From Ornithinibacillus salinisoli (GTDB lineage: Bacteria; Bacillota; Bacilli; Bacillales; Amphibacillaceae), in assembly GCF_042682545.1 (NCBI RefSeq), contig NZ_JBHUHQ010000041.1: 64,000 nt of DNA. One strand, written 5' to 3'. Of this stretch, positions 45,149 to 54,465 are shown piece after piece. The translations under genes and the position numbers were made by a program. Every line of letters starts with the position of its first letter. Positions within the stretch are counted from its first letter, which is position 1. The notes beneath the pieces are model-generated. The model did not search any database. It was not told the origin of the DNA and saw only the letters and a program-made list of their open reading frames with translations.

Positions 45149-46315
45149 TTATCCCTGTTCTGAAACCTTTTTTCCAAATGGCAATGCATGATAGATCGAT
45201 AGAAGAATTGTTCCAGCAACTGCTAAGCAACCCATAAAGAAGTATAATCTACCACCACCAAAAGAATCAATTAATGCTCCTCCCATTAAAGAGCCGATAA
45301 TACCGGAGATCCCAAAGAAAGTGGCAAAAAATACAAGATGACCGGTCGACTGTAATAACTTTGGAATAAGACGAGAAACGTAGTCAAACGCAGCTAGATA
45401 AAATACCCCAAAGGTCAATCCATGTAAGAATTGCAATGCAATCACGTACATCGGATCATCTGCTAGAGCATAGATAAACCAACGAATACTATAAAGTACC
45501 CCCGCTATTATGACGAAAAATAATGGATGAAATTTTTTAAACCAATATCCAGCCAAAAAGAATACGGCAGCTTCACTTGCAACTCCGACAAACCATGCCA
45601 GACCAACTAAAAAATCGTTACCGCCAAGCTGTTCGATGTATAATCCCATAAAGCTATCATTTGCGCGATGAGATATTGTAATAAATAGCATTAATACCAA
45701 GAATATAAGAAATGGTTTATTTTTAATTAGCTTTCCGACATCTTTGATATGAACTGGTTTAGATTCTACTTTGACATCTTTCAATCGAAATGTAACGAAT
45801 AAAGCAATGATGCCAAAAAATAGATATGGCCAGATCATATACTGCACTCCGGCCTTATTTAGAATGGCGCCAATTAGGAGTGAGGAAGTAGCAAATCCGA
45901 TCGATCCCCAAGTTCGGATAGATCCGAAAGAAGCTCCAAGATCATCCGCTCGCCGCTGAGCTAAACTATCTCCGAGAGCACCAATTGGAGTTACAAAGAA
46001 ATAGAATATCGCCCCCATTAATAGAATAGTCACTAATGTATTCATTTGAAAGAAAAGCACGCTACCTATTAGCAGCCCCACGATACAAATTAACAGGATT
46101 CGCTTTACGGTTTTGTATTTATCACTTAAGTACCCCCAAAAGGGTTGTGCAAAGATAGACGCGAGAGGTCCGATGGCTAGTACATACCCAATCTCCGTTC
46201 CTTCTAATCCCTTATATTTTAAGTAAAGGGGTAAATAACTAAGAATGATAGTGTTTGTAGCATGAAAGCTAAATAATAGCATTTTTAATGGTATTAATGA
46301 TTCTGTTTTTGACAA
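45149..46315 (-). CDS. MFS transporter (MFS_1_like, YwbF/LacY-type)
   Basis: The 388-residue protein has 12 predicted helices. GPLASIFAQPFWGYLSDKYKTVKRIL carries the MFS loop 2-3 motif, and SIRTWGSIGFATSSLLIG is the RxWGSxGF motif of the MFS_1_like / nucleoside-H+ symporter group. The substrate is unknown; a nucleoside would suit the purine neighbours. The start is TTG 46315, nine bases after GGAG. Confidence 0.8.
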   Translation of the reverse strand: MSKTESLIPLKMLLFSFHATNTIILSYLPLYLKYKGLEGTEIGYVLAIGPLASIFAQPFWGYLSDKYKTVKRILLICIVGLLIGSVLFFQMNTLVTILLMGAIFYFFVTPIGALGDSLAQRRADDLGASFGSIRTWGSIGFATSSLLIGAILNKAGVQYMIWPYLFFGIIALFVTFRLKDVKVESKPVHIKDVGKLIKNKPFLIFLVLMLFITISHRANDSFMGLYIEQLGGNDFLVGLAWFVGVASEAAVFFLAGYWFKKFHPLFFVIIAGVLYSIRWFIYALADDPMYVIALQFLHGLTFGVFYLAAFDYVSRLIPKLLQSTGHLVFFATFFGISGIIGSLMGGALIDSFGGGRLYFFMGCLAVAGTILLSIYHALPFGKKVSEQG

Positions 46316-46681
46316 GATGTCCGCTCCTAATCTGTTTCATAATGTAAGAGCAATTATACTACTTTAACTTGGATACGGAAAGGATTTCAGGTTTGCAGAA
46401 ATACTGTATTGGGGGATGAAAGATAGAGTGGGGAAAGTTAATGTTCGCCTAGAAAATACATAGATATCCGATGGATTATTCGTTATTTGTGAAGGCTATG
46501 AAACGCAATTGCTTGTCCCATAACAGTTGAAAGTCCTTCATCAAGGGAATGAAGGACGAAACATAACAGTATAACAAGAAAATGAAGGTTCATTTCATTT
46601 GAAAAATATCTTATCTATTTTTACTTACAAATACCATGGGATTAACTATTCTTACGGTACCCGCACCCTTAACGAGTTCCC
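46316..46681. other. Intergenic region with one inverted repeat
   Basis: It contains a 9-bp inverted repeat GTCCTTCAT / ATGAAGGAC at 46533-46557 with a seven-base loop, possibly a weak terminator for msrA on the minus strand. No open frame with a ribosome site was seen. Confidence 0.5.
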
Positions 46682-47206
46682 TTATTTCCACGTATCTTCA
46701 ATAAATTCATCACGACCAGACTTCGCTCGGTCTTCTTTATATTCCGTTTCATTTTTCTTATAAAAATCTTGGTGATAATCCTCTGCCGGGTAGAATGTAA
46801 CAGCTGGTAATATCTCTGTTACGATTGGTTTCGCAAATTTTCCACTTTCAGCTAATTTCGTTTTGGAAGCTTCAGCTAATTGCTTTTGCCCCGCATCCTG
46901 ATAAAAAATAGCTGTTCGGTATTGTTCCCCGCGATCATGGAATTGTCCGCCAGCATCTGTTGGGTCGATTTGTCGCCAGTAGACTTCTAATATCTCTTGA
47001 TAGGAAATAATACTAGGGTCGAATGTAATTTCTACGGCCTCATAGTGACCAGTAGTTCCACTTTTCACATCCTCATACGTAGGGTTTTCAAGGCTTCCTC
47101 CTGTATACCCGGAAACGATTCGGTGAACACCATCCCACTTGTCAAATGGTTTCACCATACACCAAAAACATCCACCAGCAAATATTGCTTTTTTTAACGT
47201 AGTCAA
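46682..47206 (-). CDS. msrA: Peptide-methionine (S)-S-oxide reductase
   Basis: The 174-residue MsrA repairs oxidised methionine. The active-site motif GGCFWC is at residues 11-16, followed by conserved GYTGG, YEDVKSGTTGHYEAVEI, DPTDAGGQFHDRGEQYRTAIF and AEDYHQDFY. The start is TTG 47206, after GGAGGGAAGG. There is no adjacent msrB. Confidence 0.93.
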   Translation of the reverse strand: MTTLKKAIFAGGCFWCMVKPFDKWDGVHRIVSGYTGGSLENPTYEDVKSGTTGHYEAVEITFDPSIISYQEILEVYWRQIDPTDAGGQFHDRGEQYRTAIFYQDAGQKQLAEASKTKLAESGKFAKPIVTEILPAVTFYPAEDYHQDFYKKNETEYKEDRAKSGRDEFIEDTWK

Positions 47207-47372
47207 ATCCTTCCCTCCGATGCATTATATTACTGCTTCATAATTCACTTTATATAAGAATATATATTTACAAACTTATCACATTTCACAAATAGTATCA
47301 CGAAATAAATACAATCCTATGAAGCTATGTTAAAATGATAGAACATTAAGATTATTGAAAGGGGTGTCATTG

Positions 47373-50300
47373 ATGCGAGATATACCGATTGTTCAAAGCC
47401 AATATAGTCCATTACCAATAAGGGAGCGCTTTGTCAGACGTGGACAGTTGAACAAAAAGCTGAGTCATGTGTCCAACTATTCGTTGACTTTATTATATGC
47501 TGGTGCAGGGTATGGAAAGAGTACGGCCCTATCTTTATATGCTCATGATCATGGTTTGGCAGCATGCTGGTTTTCCATATCTCCAAATGATGACGATATA
47601 CTGCCTTTCTTAACTAAAGTAAGTTATGCAATTAAAATCAAATACCCAACTTACGGTGATGCGATCCAAAAAGAACTAGATTCGCTAGGAAATTTCGTTG
47701 ATACAGAACAGATATATGGAATAGCTTCTACATTTATTAATGAAATTGTATCACTACAAGAAGAAGTTACATTGATTCTTGACGACTTTCATCACGTGAT
47801 GAATTCATATGAAATTGAAAAATGGATTTTGTTTGTTTTGGAGCATATTCCTGCAAATTTACATATCGTACTTTCTAGTCGCAATAAACCGAAGTGGGAG
47901 GTGCTTCCGGCATTAAAATTAAAGGGCGATTTAATAGAGATTTCACAAGAAGATCTAACCTTATCACGGAATGAAATGGACTATATCTTAGAAGAATCTT
48001 TGCAAATGAAAATTAGTGAAGCGGAATTAACAAAAATCTATCAATTAACAGAAGGATGGGCGATAGCTTTTAATATGCTTAGCCAGCAGTTAAATGACAA
48101 GACATCCATAGAAAACATCTTTCGAAATCGGCAAAATTCATTAGGTGAACTATTCGAGTATTTGGCATCAGAAGTGTTGGCAAAGCAGTCATTAATCATC
48201 CAACAATTTTTAATGCAATCAAGTATTTTGGAAGATTTATCACCTGAAGTTTGTGATAAAATGCTGCAGATAAATGGATCAGAGGAAATACTACATGGTT
48301 TATTGGAACAAGGCCTTTTTGTTGCCGAAGGGGAAGGAAATTCCTATCGATATCATGCATTATTTAAAGCATTTTTAGAAAATCAATTAATAAAAAACTA
48401 TAAGCAAGAGCACTATTCATTGCATGATCGAGCAGGTCATTTCTTTCAGACAAAAAGAAATCTAGAAGCAGCATTGTATCATTACCGAAAAATCAACAAA
48501 TACCATGAGGTAGCAAGTATTCTGAAAGACTATGGGGCAGTGATGCTTCGTTTAGGAAGATTACAAAACCTCTATGAAATCGTATTAGATATACCGGATG
48601 AACAGAAGCAGGTTTATCCTGTGTTATATTTCTATCAAGGAGAAATTGAGCGTTACCGTTCCATGTATGAAAAAGCGGAAAGAAACTATGAACGTATGAT
48701 CAGTATTCTTCCGGAATATGATCAGGAGAATTACAATTTAATAGGACTAGCATTTGAAGGAAAGGCTCGCATTTATTTAGATACCATACAACCTGAACAA
48801 GCGGAACGATTTGTGAAACAAGCTATTCAGATGAGAGAAAAAGCGAATCCCCCAAAAGAAGAAATGGCACAGTTATACCAGCTAATGGCAGAGAACCTAT
48901 TAAACTTTGGACAAGCAGGTAAAGCAGATACTTGGTTGGAGCAAGCAAAAGCGTTAAATCTACCATTGGAAGAAGGAAATTTACAAGCGCGAATCTATCT
49001 TCGAACAGGAAAATTAGCAAAAGCTAAGGAAGTATTACTACTTCGTAAAGAAACACATAAGGATGTAAATAAAACGCAGGTTCCACAGTCTCACAGAGAA
49101 ACTGATATCTTATTAGCAATTATCGAAGCTTTCATGGGAAATGCAGTGGAAAGTAAGCAGCTTGCTTCCAAGGCTATTCAACATGGACTAGAGATAAAAT
49201 CGCCATTTGTTGAAGCATGCGGATGGATGAGAATGGGGCATGCTGTTCAATTATTGGATCAATATGATGAAGAGCTAGCTATAAAATGCTATGAGACGGC
49301 ATTAGAAATTATGGAAAAGATAAATGTATCAAGAGGAAAAGCAGAGCCATATATGGGATTAGCCATTTTGTACGGTAAAAGAATGGAATATGCACGAGCG
49401 ATTGACACGGCGAAAAAGGGATTGTCAGAGACGGAGAGAGTGAAGGATCGATGGCTTAGTGCCCTTATTAAGCTAGGTATTGCTATAACAGAGGTTTATA
49501 ATGTAAATCTTAATCATGCCAGTCAAATAATCGATAATACCCGTAACGAATTTATGGCTTGTGGTGATAGATATGGTGTAATGGTAACTACCTTTTGGAG
49601 AGCTTATGTTGCTCATCACATGGAAGATGAAGGAACATTTAAACAAGAAATAGATATATTTTTACAAGAAGTTCATACCGAGGAATATGATTTTTTCTTA
49701 AAAAAGAGAACAACCTTTGGTCCTACTGATTTACAAAATTTTGTTCCGTTGCTCTTAAAAGCAAAGCAACTAGGAATTGCACCTCAACTAGTTAATAAAT
49801 ACATGCATGAACTAAATTTAAATGATAATATCAAAAGTCATCCGGGATATACATTAGTAATTCATGCCCTCGGACAACTGAAAGTTTGGATCGGAAAAAA
49901 ACAAATTGAGACCCGAGATTGGCAAAGAGAAAAAGCAAGGGAATTATTTGAGCTGTTTATAACGAATCGAAATAATTTCATATCGAAGGAGAAAATTTTT
50001 GAATGTCTGTGGCCAGATCTTGAGGAAACAGCAGCTAATAAAAACTTTAAGGTTGCGTTAAATGCTTTGTTAAAAGCGTTAGAGCCGAAAAGAAAAGCAA
50101 GAGAAGATTCCTTCTTTATCTTACGCAAAGGTGGAACGTATGGATTAAATCCAGATTCCGTATATGAGTTAGATACGATTAATTTTGAAGAATCGATATC
50201 ACGTGGCTTGGAAGAAAAAGACCCTAAAAGAGCAAAGGATTTGTTAGAAAAAGGATTGAGCTATTATCAAGGTGATTTTTTAATGGATCTTCGTTTTGCA

Positions 50301-50627
50301 GATTGGTGTTTACCAGAACGAGAACGTCTACAATTAATTTTCCTTCGTGGTGCAGAACGATTGGCACAAGTAAATGTAAGGTTACAATTTTTTAATGCGA
50401 GTATCGAGTGGTGTGAACGGATTTTATCAGTCGATCACACATGGGAAGAGGCATATCGACTTTTAATGTACAGTTATTATCAACTTCATAATCGTCCACA
50501 GGCCATGAAATGGTATGAAAAATGCTGTCATGTTTTAGAGCGAGAACTTGGAGTAGCGCCCATGCCCCCTACAAAAGAAATGTATTTGTTAATTATGGAG
50601 TCTGAGCAATTAAATACGTACTACTAA
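47373..50627 (+). CDS. MalT-like STAND ATPase regulator with SARP/BTAD C-terminus
   Basis: The 1084-residue protein begins with a MalT-type ATPase (Walker A GAGYGKST at 44-51, Walker B LILDDFHHV, SSRNKP sensor), continues with TPR-like helical repeats (about 350-800) and ends with a SARP winged helix (FISKEKIFECLWPD) plus BTAD (about 930-1080). Unlike MalT it lacks the LuxR helix-turn-helix. I choose ATG 47373, seven bases after AAAGGGGTG. A terminator overlaps its stop. It lies directly upstream of the TetR-led cluster, whose inducer-responsive activator it may be. Confidence 0.82.
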   Translation: MRDIPIVQSQYSPLPIRERFVRRGQLNKKLSHVSNYSLTLLYAGAGYGKSTALSLYAHDHGLAACWFSISPNDDDILPFLTKVSYAIKIKYPTYGDAIQKELDSLGNFVDTEQIYGIASTFINEIVSLQEEVTLILDDFHHVMNSYEIEKWILFVLEHIPANLHIVLSSRNKPKWEVLPALKLKGDLIEISQEDLTLSRNEMDYILEESLQMKISEAELTKIYQLTEGWAIAFNMLSQQLNDKTSIENIFRNRQNSLGELFEYLASEVLAKQSLIIQQFLMQSSILEDLSPEVCDKMLQINGSEEILHGLLEQGLFVAEGEGNSYRYHALFKAFLENQLIKNYKQEHYSLHDRAGHFFQTKRNLEAALYHYRKINKYHEVASILKDYGAVMLRLGRLQNLYEIVLDIPDEQKQVYPVLYFYQGEIERYRSMYEKAERNYERMISILPEYDQENYNLIGLAFEGKARIYLDTIQPEQAERFVKQAIQMREKANPPKEEMAQLYQLMAENLLNFGQAGKADTWLEQAKALNLPLEEGNLQARIYLRTGKLAKAKEVLLLRKETHKDVNKTQVPQSHRETDILLAIIEAFMGNAVESKQLASKAIQHGLEIKSPFVEACGWMRMGHAVQLLDQYDEELAIKCYETALEIMEKINVSRGKAEPYMGLAILYGKRMEYARAIDTAKKGLSETERVKDRWLSALIKLGIAITEVYNVNLNHASQIIDNTRNEFMACGDRYGVMVTTFWRAYVAHHMEDEGTFKQEIDIFLQEVHTEEYDFFLKKRTTFGPTDLQNFVPLLLKAKQLGIAPQLVNKYMHELNLNDNIKSHPGYTLVIHALGQLKVWIGKKQIETRDWQREKARELFELFITNRNNFISKEKIFECLWPDLEETAANKNFKVALNALLKALEPKRKAREDSFFILRKGGTYGLNPDSVYELDTINFEESISRGLEEKDPKRAKDLLEKGLSYYQGDFLMDLRFADWCLPERERLQLIFLRGAERLAQVNVRLQFFNASIEWCERILSVDHTWEEAYRLLMYSYYQLHNRPQAMKWYEKCCHVLERELGVAPMPPTKEMYLLIMESEQLNTYY

Positions 50628-50651
50628 ACCCTTTCTTGCAAAGGGTTTTTA
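50626..50651 (+). terminator. Rho-independent terminator overlapping a stop codon
   Basis: AAACCCTTT / AAAGGGTTT with a CTTGC loop is followed by T residues. The stem begins inside the TAA stop of the MalT-like regulator. Confidence 0.85.
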
Positions 50652-50790
50652 TATTGTTACCAGTAGCGATTCGCATATAAATAGAAATATTCGCCTACAA
50701 GCAACAATTAACAGCGAAGTGTATTCCCGTAGAGGTTCTCAGAGCGATATACTATTTCGCAGTATATATCAAAATAGTAACAATCGATGT

Positions 50791-50845
50791 GAGAAGGAAA
50801 ATTTCTCAAAAATGTATTGAAAATTTTTAGAAAGTTTTTTATAAT
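50791..50845 (+). promoter_or_regulatory. SigA promoter and possible operator of the TetR-led operon
   Basis: TTGAAA (50817-50822), a 17-base spacer and TATAAT (50840-50845) form a near-consensus promoter 24 bases before the TetR start. Just upstream, GAGAA-N7-TTCTC (50791-50807) is an inverted repeat that could be the TetR operator. Confidence 0.7.
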
Positions 50846-50868
50846 ATAAAAAGTGAGAGGTGAGTCAT

Positions 50869-51477
50869 ATGTCAGAAATGAAAACGGATCGCTTAACAAT
50901 TAAGGGAATGAAAACAAGGAAGAAGATCCTAGATACGGCTGAAAAAATTTTTGGTGAGAACGGGTATTTTGAGACATCGGTCGCAGAAATCACCGTTAGA
51001 GCAGGTGTCGCTCAAGGAACGTTTTATAATTATTTTCCAACCAAAAAAGCTGTATATGATGAATTAATCTATCAGCTTAGTTCTAGTTTTAGACACCATA
51101 TAAAAAATGCAATGCGTGATAAAACAACCTTTGAAGAGAAACAGCGTGCAGGTTATTTAGCATTTTTTGAATGGGTCATGAATCACCGGGATTTATACAG
51201 TATTGTGCAACAATCCGTTCTAGTCGATAAAAACTTGTATCGGTGGTATTACGAGAAAATTGCAGCAGGTTTTATTACGTCTATTGAAGATGCGATCAGT
51301 AACAAGGAGTGTAAATCAATCGACCCAGAAACAGTTGCTTATTGTTTAATGGGGATTGGGCAATTTATCGGGATGCGCTGGGTGCTCTGGGAGGAAGAAC
51401 ATGTTCCGGAAAAAGTCTTTGATGAGGCAATGGAAGTAATATTTCATGGACTACATTTTCGAGAGGAGGTGAATTGA
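50869..51477 (+). CDS. TetR/AcrR-family transcriptional regulator
   Basis: The 202-residue protein has an N-terminal helix-turn-helix (ILDTAEKIFGENGYFETSVAEITVRAGVAQGTFYNYFPTKKAVY in segments) and a C-terminal ligand domain. FadR-like TetR proteins in Bacillus respond to acyl-CoAs, and the adjacent acyl-CoA ligase gene suggests a similar inducer. ATG 50869 is five bases after GAGAGGTGA; its stop immediately precedes the next start. It probably represses its own operon. Confidence 0.87.
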   Translation: MSEMKTDRLTIKGMKTRKKILDTAEKIFGENGYFETSVAEITVRAGVAQGTFYNYFPTKKAVYDELIYQLSSSFRHHIKNAMRDKTTFEEKQRAGYLAFFEWVMNHRDLYSIVQQSVLVDKNLYRWYYEKIAAGFITSIEDAISNKECKSIDPETVAYCLMGIGQFIGMRWVLWEEEHVPEKVFDEAMEVIFHGLHFREEVN

Positions 51478-52968
51478 TTGGAAGCAATATCCTATTGGGT
51501 TCATAAGAGAGCCTTTATTACTCCTGACCGTGTAGCGCTCATTAGTGATCAGAGCATTTATACGTATTTCACTTTATCGGTTAAAATCCAACAAAAGGCT
51601 GCCTTTTTGCAGAACCACCTCCAATTGCAAAAGGGAGATCGCGTTGCTATCCTATCGCAAAATCGTGAGGAATACATGATTTCCTATTTTGCGATTGCTC
51701 AACTAGGGTTGGTGGCTGTACCGTTAAATATTCGTTTGACTGCTCCAGAGTTAGCATTTCAAGTAAAAGATAGTGGTGCCACAACGATTCTTTATGAAGA
51801 GGAAACAATGGATTTATATCAAGAAATCTGTGATCATGTCAATTTTGTAAACGCTTACGATTTTACTCAACCAATTATGTATAGTGAAGAAAGCATAACA
51901 GAGGTTGCTGTGGATGTAGCAAATGATCCATATGTTATTTGTTATACCTCTGGAACTACGGGTAGGCCTAAGGGGGCTGTCTTAACACAAGCAAATATGT
52001 TTTGGAACGCTTTAAATAACCAGTATGCGATTGATATTACGTCAGCCGATAACGTCATCGTTCTCCTACCATTATTCCATATTGGAGGTATGGGTTTATT
52101 CGCATTTCCGGCCATTCTGGCAGGAGGAACTGTTGTTATTCCAGGGAAATTTAATCCAGGGGATGCCATTGAAAAGATACAAGCGTATGAGATTTCAATC
52201 GTGATGGGAGTTCCAACGATCCATGATGCTATTCGAAGGCATCCGTTATTTGAAACGGCAAACTTTGATTCCGTAAGGTGGTTTTATAGTGGGGGTGCAC
52301 CATGTCCAAATGAATTAATCCAAGCATATCTTGATCGGGGATTACCTTTTGGGCAAGGAATGGGTATGACCGAAACGGCACCTACTATTTTTATGCTATC
52401 GAAAGAAGATTATAAACGAAAGGTAGGTTCGATCGGGAAACCGGTTATGTTTTGTGATATAGCAATTGTTGATGACAACGGAAATCAGGTCAGAAATGGT
52501 GAAATTGGTGAACTACTTATTAAAGGACCTCATGTGATGAAAGAATACTGGGGTCTTCCAGACAAGACAAAAGAAGCCATTCAGCATGGCTGGTTCTATT
52601 CGGGTGATTTAATGAGACAAGACGAAGAAGGATTTGTCTATGTTGCTGGACGAAAGAAGGACATGATTATATCTGGCGGAGAAAACATCTATCCATTGGA
52701 GATAGAACAAATCTTGAAAGAACTCCCACAAATTAATGAGGCAGCTGTAATTGGTGTACAGGATGAGAAATGGGGGGAGGTTCCAATTGGGTTCATTTCC
52801 TTTAATAAGAAAGAAAACCTGACTGAAGAAGAGATGAAAGCTTTTTGTAGTACAAGACTTGCAAAATATAAAGTACCTAAACAAATTATTATTTTGACAG
52901 AACTACCTAAAAATGCAACTGGAAAAATAGACAAAAAATCATTACGTCATTATGTGATTTCGAGGTGA
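51478..52968 (+). CDS. AMP-dependent acyl-CoA synthetase/ligase (copy 1)
   Basis: The 496-residue ANL enzyme has P-loop CYTSGTTGRPKGAVLTQANM (about 156-175), adenylate motif GMGMTETAP, the hinge YVAGRKKDMIISGGENIYPLEIE and catalytic Lys in KNATGKIDKK. It activates a carboxylic acid to its CoA thioester; the closest large groups are medium/long-chain or aromatic acid ligases. TTG 51478 is seven bases after AGGAGGT and directly abuts the TetR stop. A second, related ligase closes the cluster at 62113. Confidence 0.87.
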   Translation: MEAISYWVHKRAFITPDRVALISDQSIYTYFTLSVKIQQKAAFLQNHLQLQKGDRVAILSQNREEYMISYFAIAQLGLVAVPLNIRLTAPELAFQVKDSGATTILYEEETMDLYQEICDHVNFVNAYDFTQPIMYSEESITEVAVDVANDPYVICYTSGTTGRPKGAVLTQANMFWNALNNQYAIDITSADNVIVLLPLFHIGGMGLFAFPAILAGGTVVIPGKFNPGDAIEKIQAYEISIVMGVPTIHDAIRRHPLFETANFDSVRWFYSGGAPCPNELIQAYLDRGLPFGQGMGMTETAPTIFMLSKEDYKRKVGSIGKPVMFCDIAIVDDNGNQVRNGEIGELLIKGPHVMKEYWGLPDKTKEAIQHGWFYSGDLMRQDEEGFVYVAGRKKDMIISGGENIYPLEIEQILKELPQINEAAVIGVQDEKWGEVPIGFISFNKKENLTEEEMKAFCSTRLAKYKVPKQIIILTELPKNATGKIDKKSLRHYVISR

Positions 52969-52974
52969 AACGAG

Positions 52975-53388
52975 ATGGAATTTACAATTGGGCAAACAGC
53001 TCATTTTTCTAGGACGATAACGGAAACAGATTTTGTTTCATTTGCGGGTCTGAGTGGAGATTATAACCCCATCCATGTCGATACGGAGTATGCAAAACGT
53101 ACCTTTTTTCGTGAACGAATCAGTCATGGCCTTTTAACGGCAAGCTTATTGTCTAGGTTATTAGGCATGCACTTGCCAGGACCGGGATCAGTTTATGTAT
53201 CCCAAACAATGTATTTCACGAAGCCGGTTTTTATAGGTGATACGATTACGGCACGTGCAGAGGTGTTGGAGGTTCATGAAAAGAATCGATTAATCACATT
53301 ACAAACAACCTGTACAAATCAGGACGGAAAAGTTGTTTTGGATGGAGAAGGTGTTATGAAGCTACCGAAGAAGGAGCAGATACGATGA
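52975..53388 (+). CDS. MaoC-like (R)-enoyl-CoA hydratase
   Basis: The 137-residue hot-dog protein matches PhaJ/MaoC hydratases: FAGLSGDYNPIHVDTEYAK holds the catalytic Asp and His of the hydratase motif, and ISHGLLTASLLSRLLG follows. It should interconvert an enoyl-CoA and an (R)-3-hydroxyacyl-CoA, fitting the FabG-like reductase downstream. It starts six bases after the ligase stop, and its TGA overlaps the next ATG. Confidence 0.85.
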   Translation: MEFTIGQTAHFSRTITETDFVSFAGLSGDYNPIHVDTEYAKRTFFRERISHGLLTASLLSRLLGMHLPGPGSVYVSQTMYFTKPVFIGDTITARAEVLEVHEKNRLITLQTTCTNQDGKVVLDGEGVMKLPKKEQIR

Positions 53389-54395
53389 TTGGAATTGAAA
53401 GAACAAGCATATATGAACCAGAAACGATTGAAACTGCAGCAGAATTAGCAATAAAAACAACGATTCCAGAACAAGTCATTCAAGAAAAATTTGGGCTATA
53501 TGAGAAAAGAATTGCCCTGGAGAGCATGCATGCTTCCGATTTAGCAATTGCTGCCGGTAAAAAGATATTAGAAGAAGTTGATCCAGCTGTGATAGATGTG
53601 GTGATTTACTTTGGGAGCCCATTCAAGGATTATCAGGTTTGGACAGCTTCCTCAAAAATCCAATATGAACTTGGTACGACCAATGCCTACGCATTTGAAA
53701 TGATGAATGTTAGCTCTTGTTTCCCTTTAGCTGTAAAAGTTGCTAAAGACATGCTTGCCTCTGATAGGGGCATAAACAATATTTTGTTAGTTGGGGGATC
53801 GAAGGAGTCACAAATCATTAACTATGATAATCCCCGAGCGCGATTTATGTTTAATTTTGCAGACGGCGGAGCTGCCGCATTGGTATCAAGAAACGCATCG
53901 AAAAGTGAAATACTTGCTTCATCTATTTTAACGGATGGTTCCTTCAGTAAAGACGTACTTGTACCAGGTGGTGGCACTGTTCATCCAGTAAGTACAGAAG
54001 TCGTTGAAAATAACATGCAGTACATTGATGTGCCAGATCCAACTGGTATGAAAGAACGTCTAGATCCTGTTTCTATCCCCAACTTTGAAAAAGTCATCAA
54101 GCGATCATTAGAAAAAAGTGGAGTCTCTCTACATGACTTGAAAGTACTTCTACCACTTCACACCAAAAAATCCATGTTTAATCAAATCTTAGAAAAACTA
54201 GATCTAGAGGAAAAGCAAGCAATTTATTTAACACACCACGGACATATGTCTGCTCTTGATCCATGCTATGGATTGTATCTTGCTGAGAAAGAAGGATTAT
54301 TGCAAAAAGGAGACATAGCGGTAATGGTGACAGCAGGAACTGGCTATACATGGGCTGCTACTGCTTTACGTTGGTTTGGTTCATCGCTTTTGTAA
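53385..54395 (+). CDS. KAS III/HMG-CoA synthase-like thiolase-fold protein (copy 1)
   Basis: The 336-residue protein has the thiolase fold of 3-oxoacyl-ACP synthase III: VVIYFGSPFKDY, INYDNPRARFMFNFADGGAAALVS, LPLHTKKSM with H259 and the usual C-terminus TAGTGYTWAATALRW. However, the nucleophile position in FEMMNVSSCF is Ser110, with a Cys two residues later (Cys112), and the usual catalytic Asn (GNTSA region) is His287 in HHGHMSALD. It is paralogous to the gene at 59107. It may be a non-catalytic partner subunit or use a shifted Cys. Confidence 0.8.
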   Translation: MIGIERTSIYEPETIETAAELAIKTTIPEQVIQEKFGLYEKRIALESMHASDLAIAAGKKILEEVDPAVIDVVIYFGSPFKDYQVWTASSKIQYELGTTNAYAFEMMNVSSCFPLAVKVAKDMLASDRGINNILLVGGSKESQIINYDNPRARFMFNFADGGAAALVSRNASKSEILASSILTDGSFSKDVLVPGGGTVHPVSTEVVENNMQYIDVPDPTGMKERLDPVSIPNFEKVIKRSLEKSGVSLHDLKVLLPLHTKKSMFNQILEKLDLEEKQAIYLTHHGHMSALDPCYGLYLAEKEGLLQKGDIAVMVTAGTGYTWAATALRWFGSSLL

Positions 54396-54465
54396 CTAGC
54401 TTGTAACTACCATTCGTTATGCTTAACACAAGTAAAAATTAATGAAATATAGGGGGAATATTGTA

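Noticed and set aside
53385..54395. Copy 1 of the KAS III pair as a pseudogene
   Set aside because: The frame is intact, overlaps its neighbour by ATGA, and conserves the fold motifs; altered residues suggest a changed role rather than decay.
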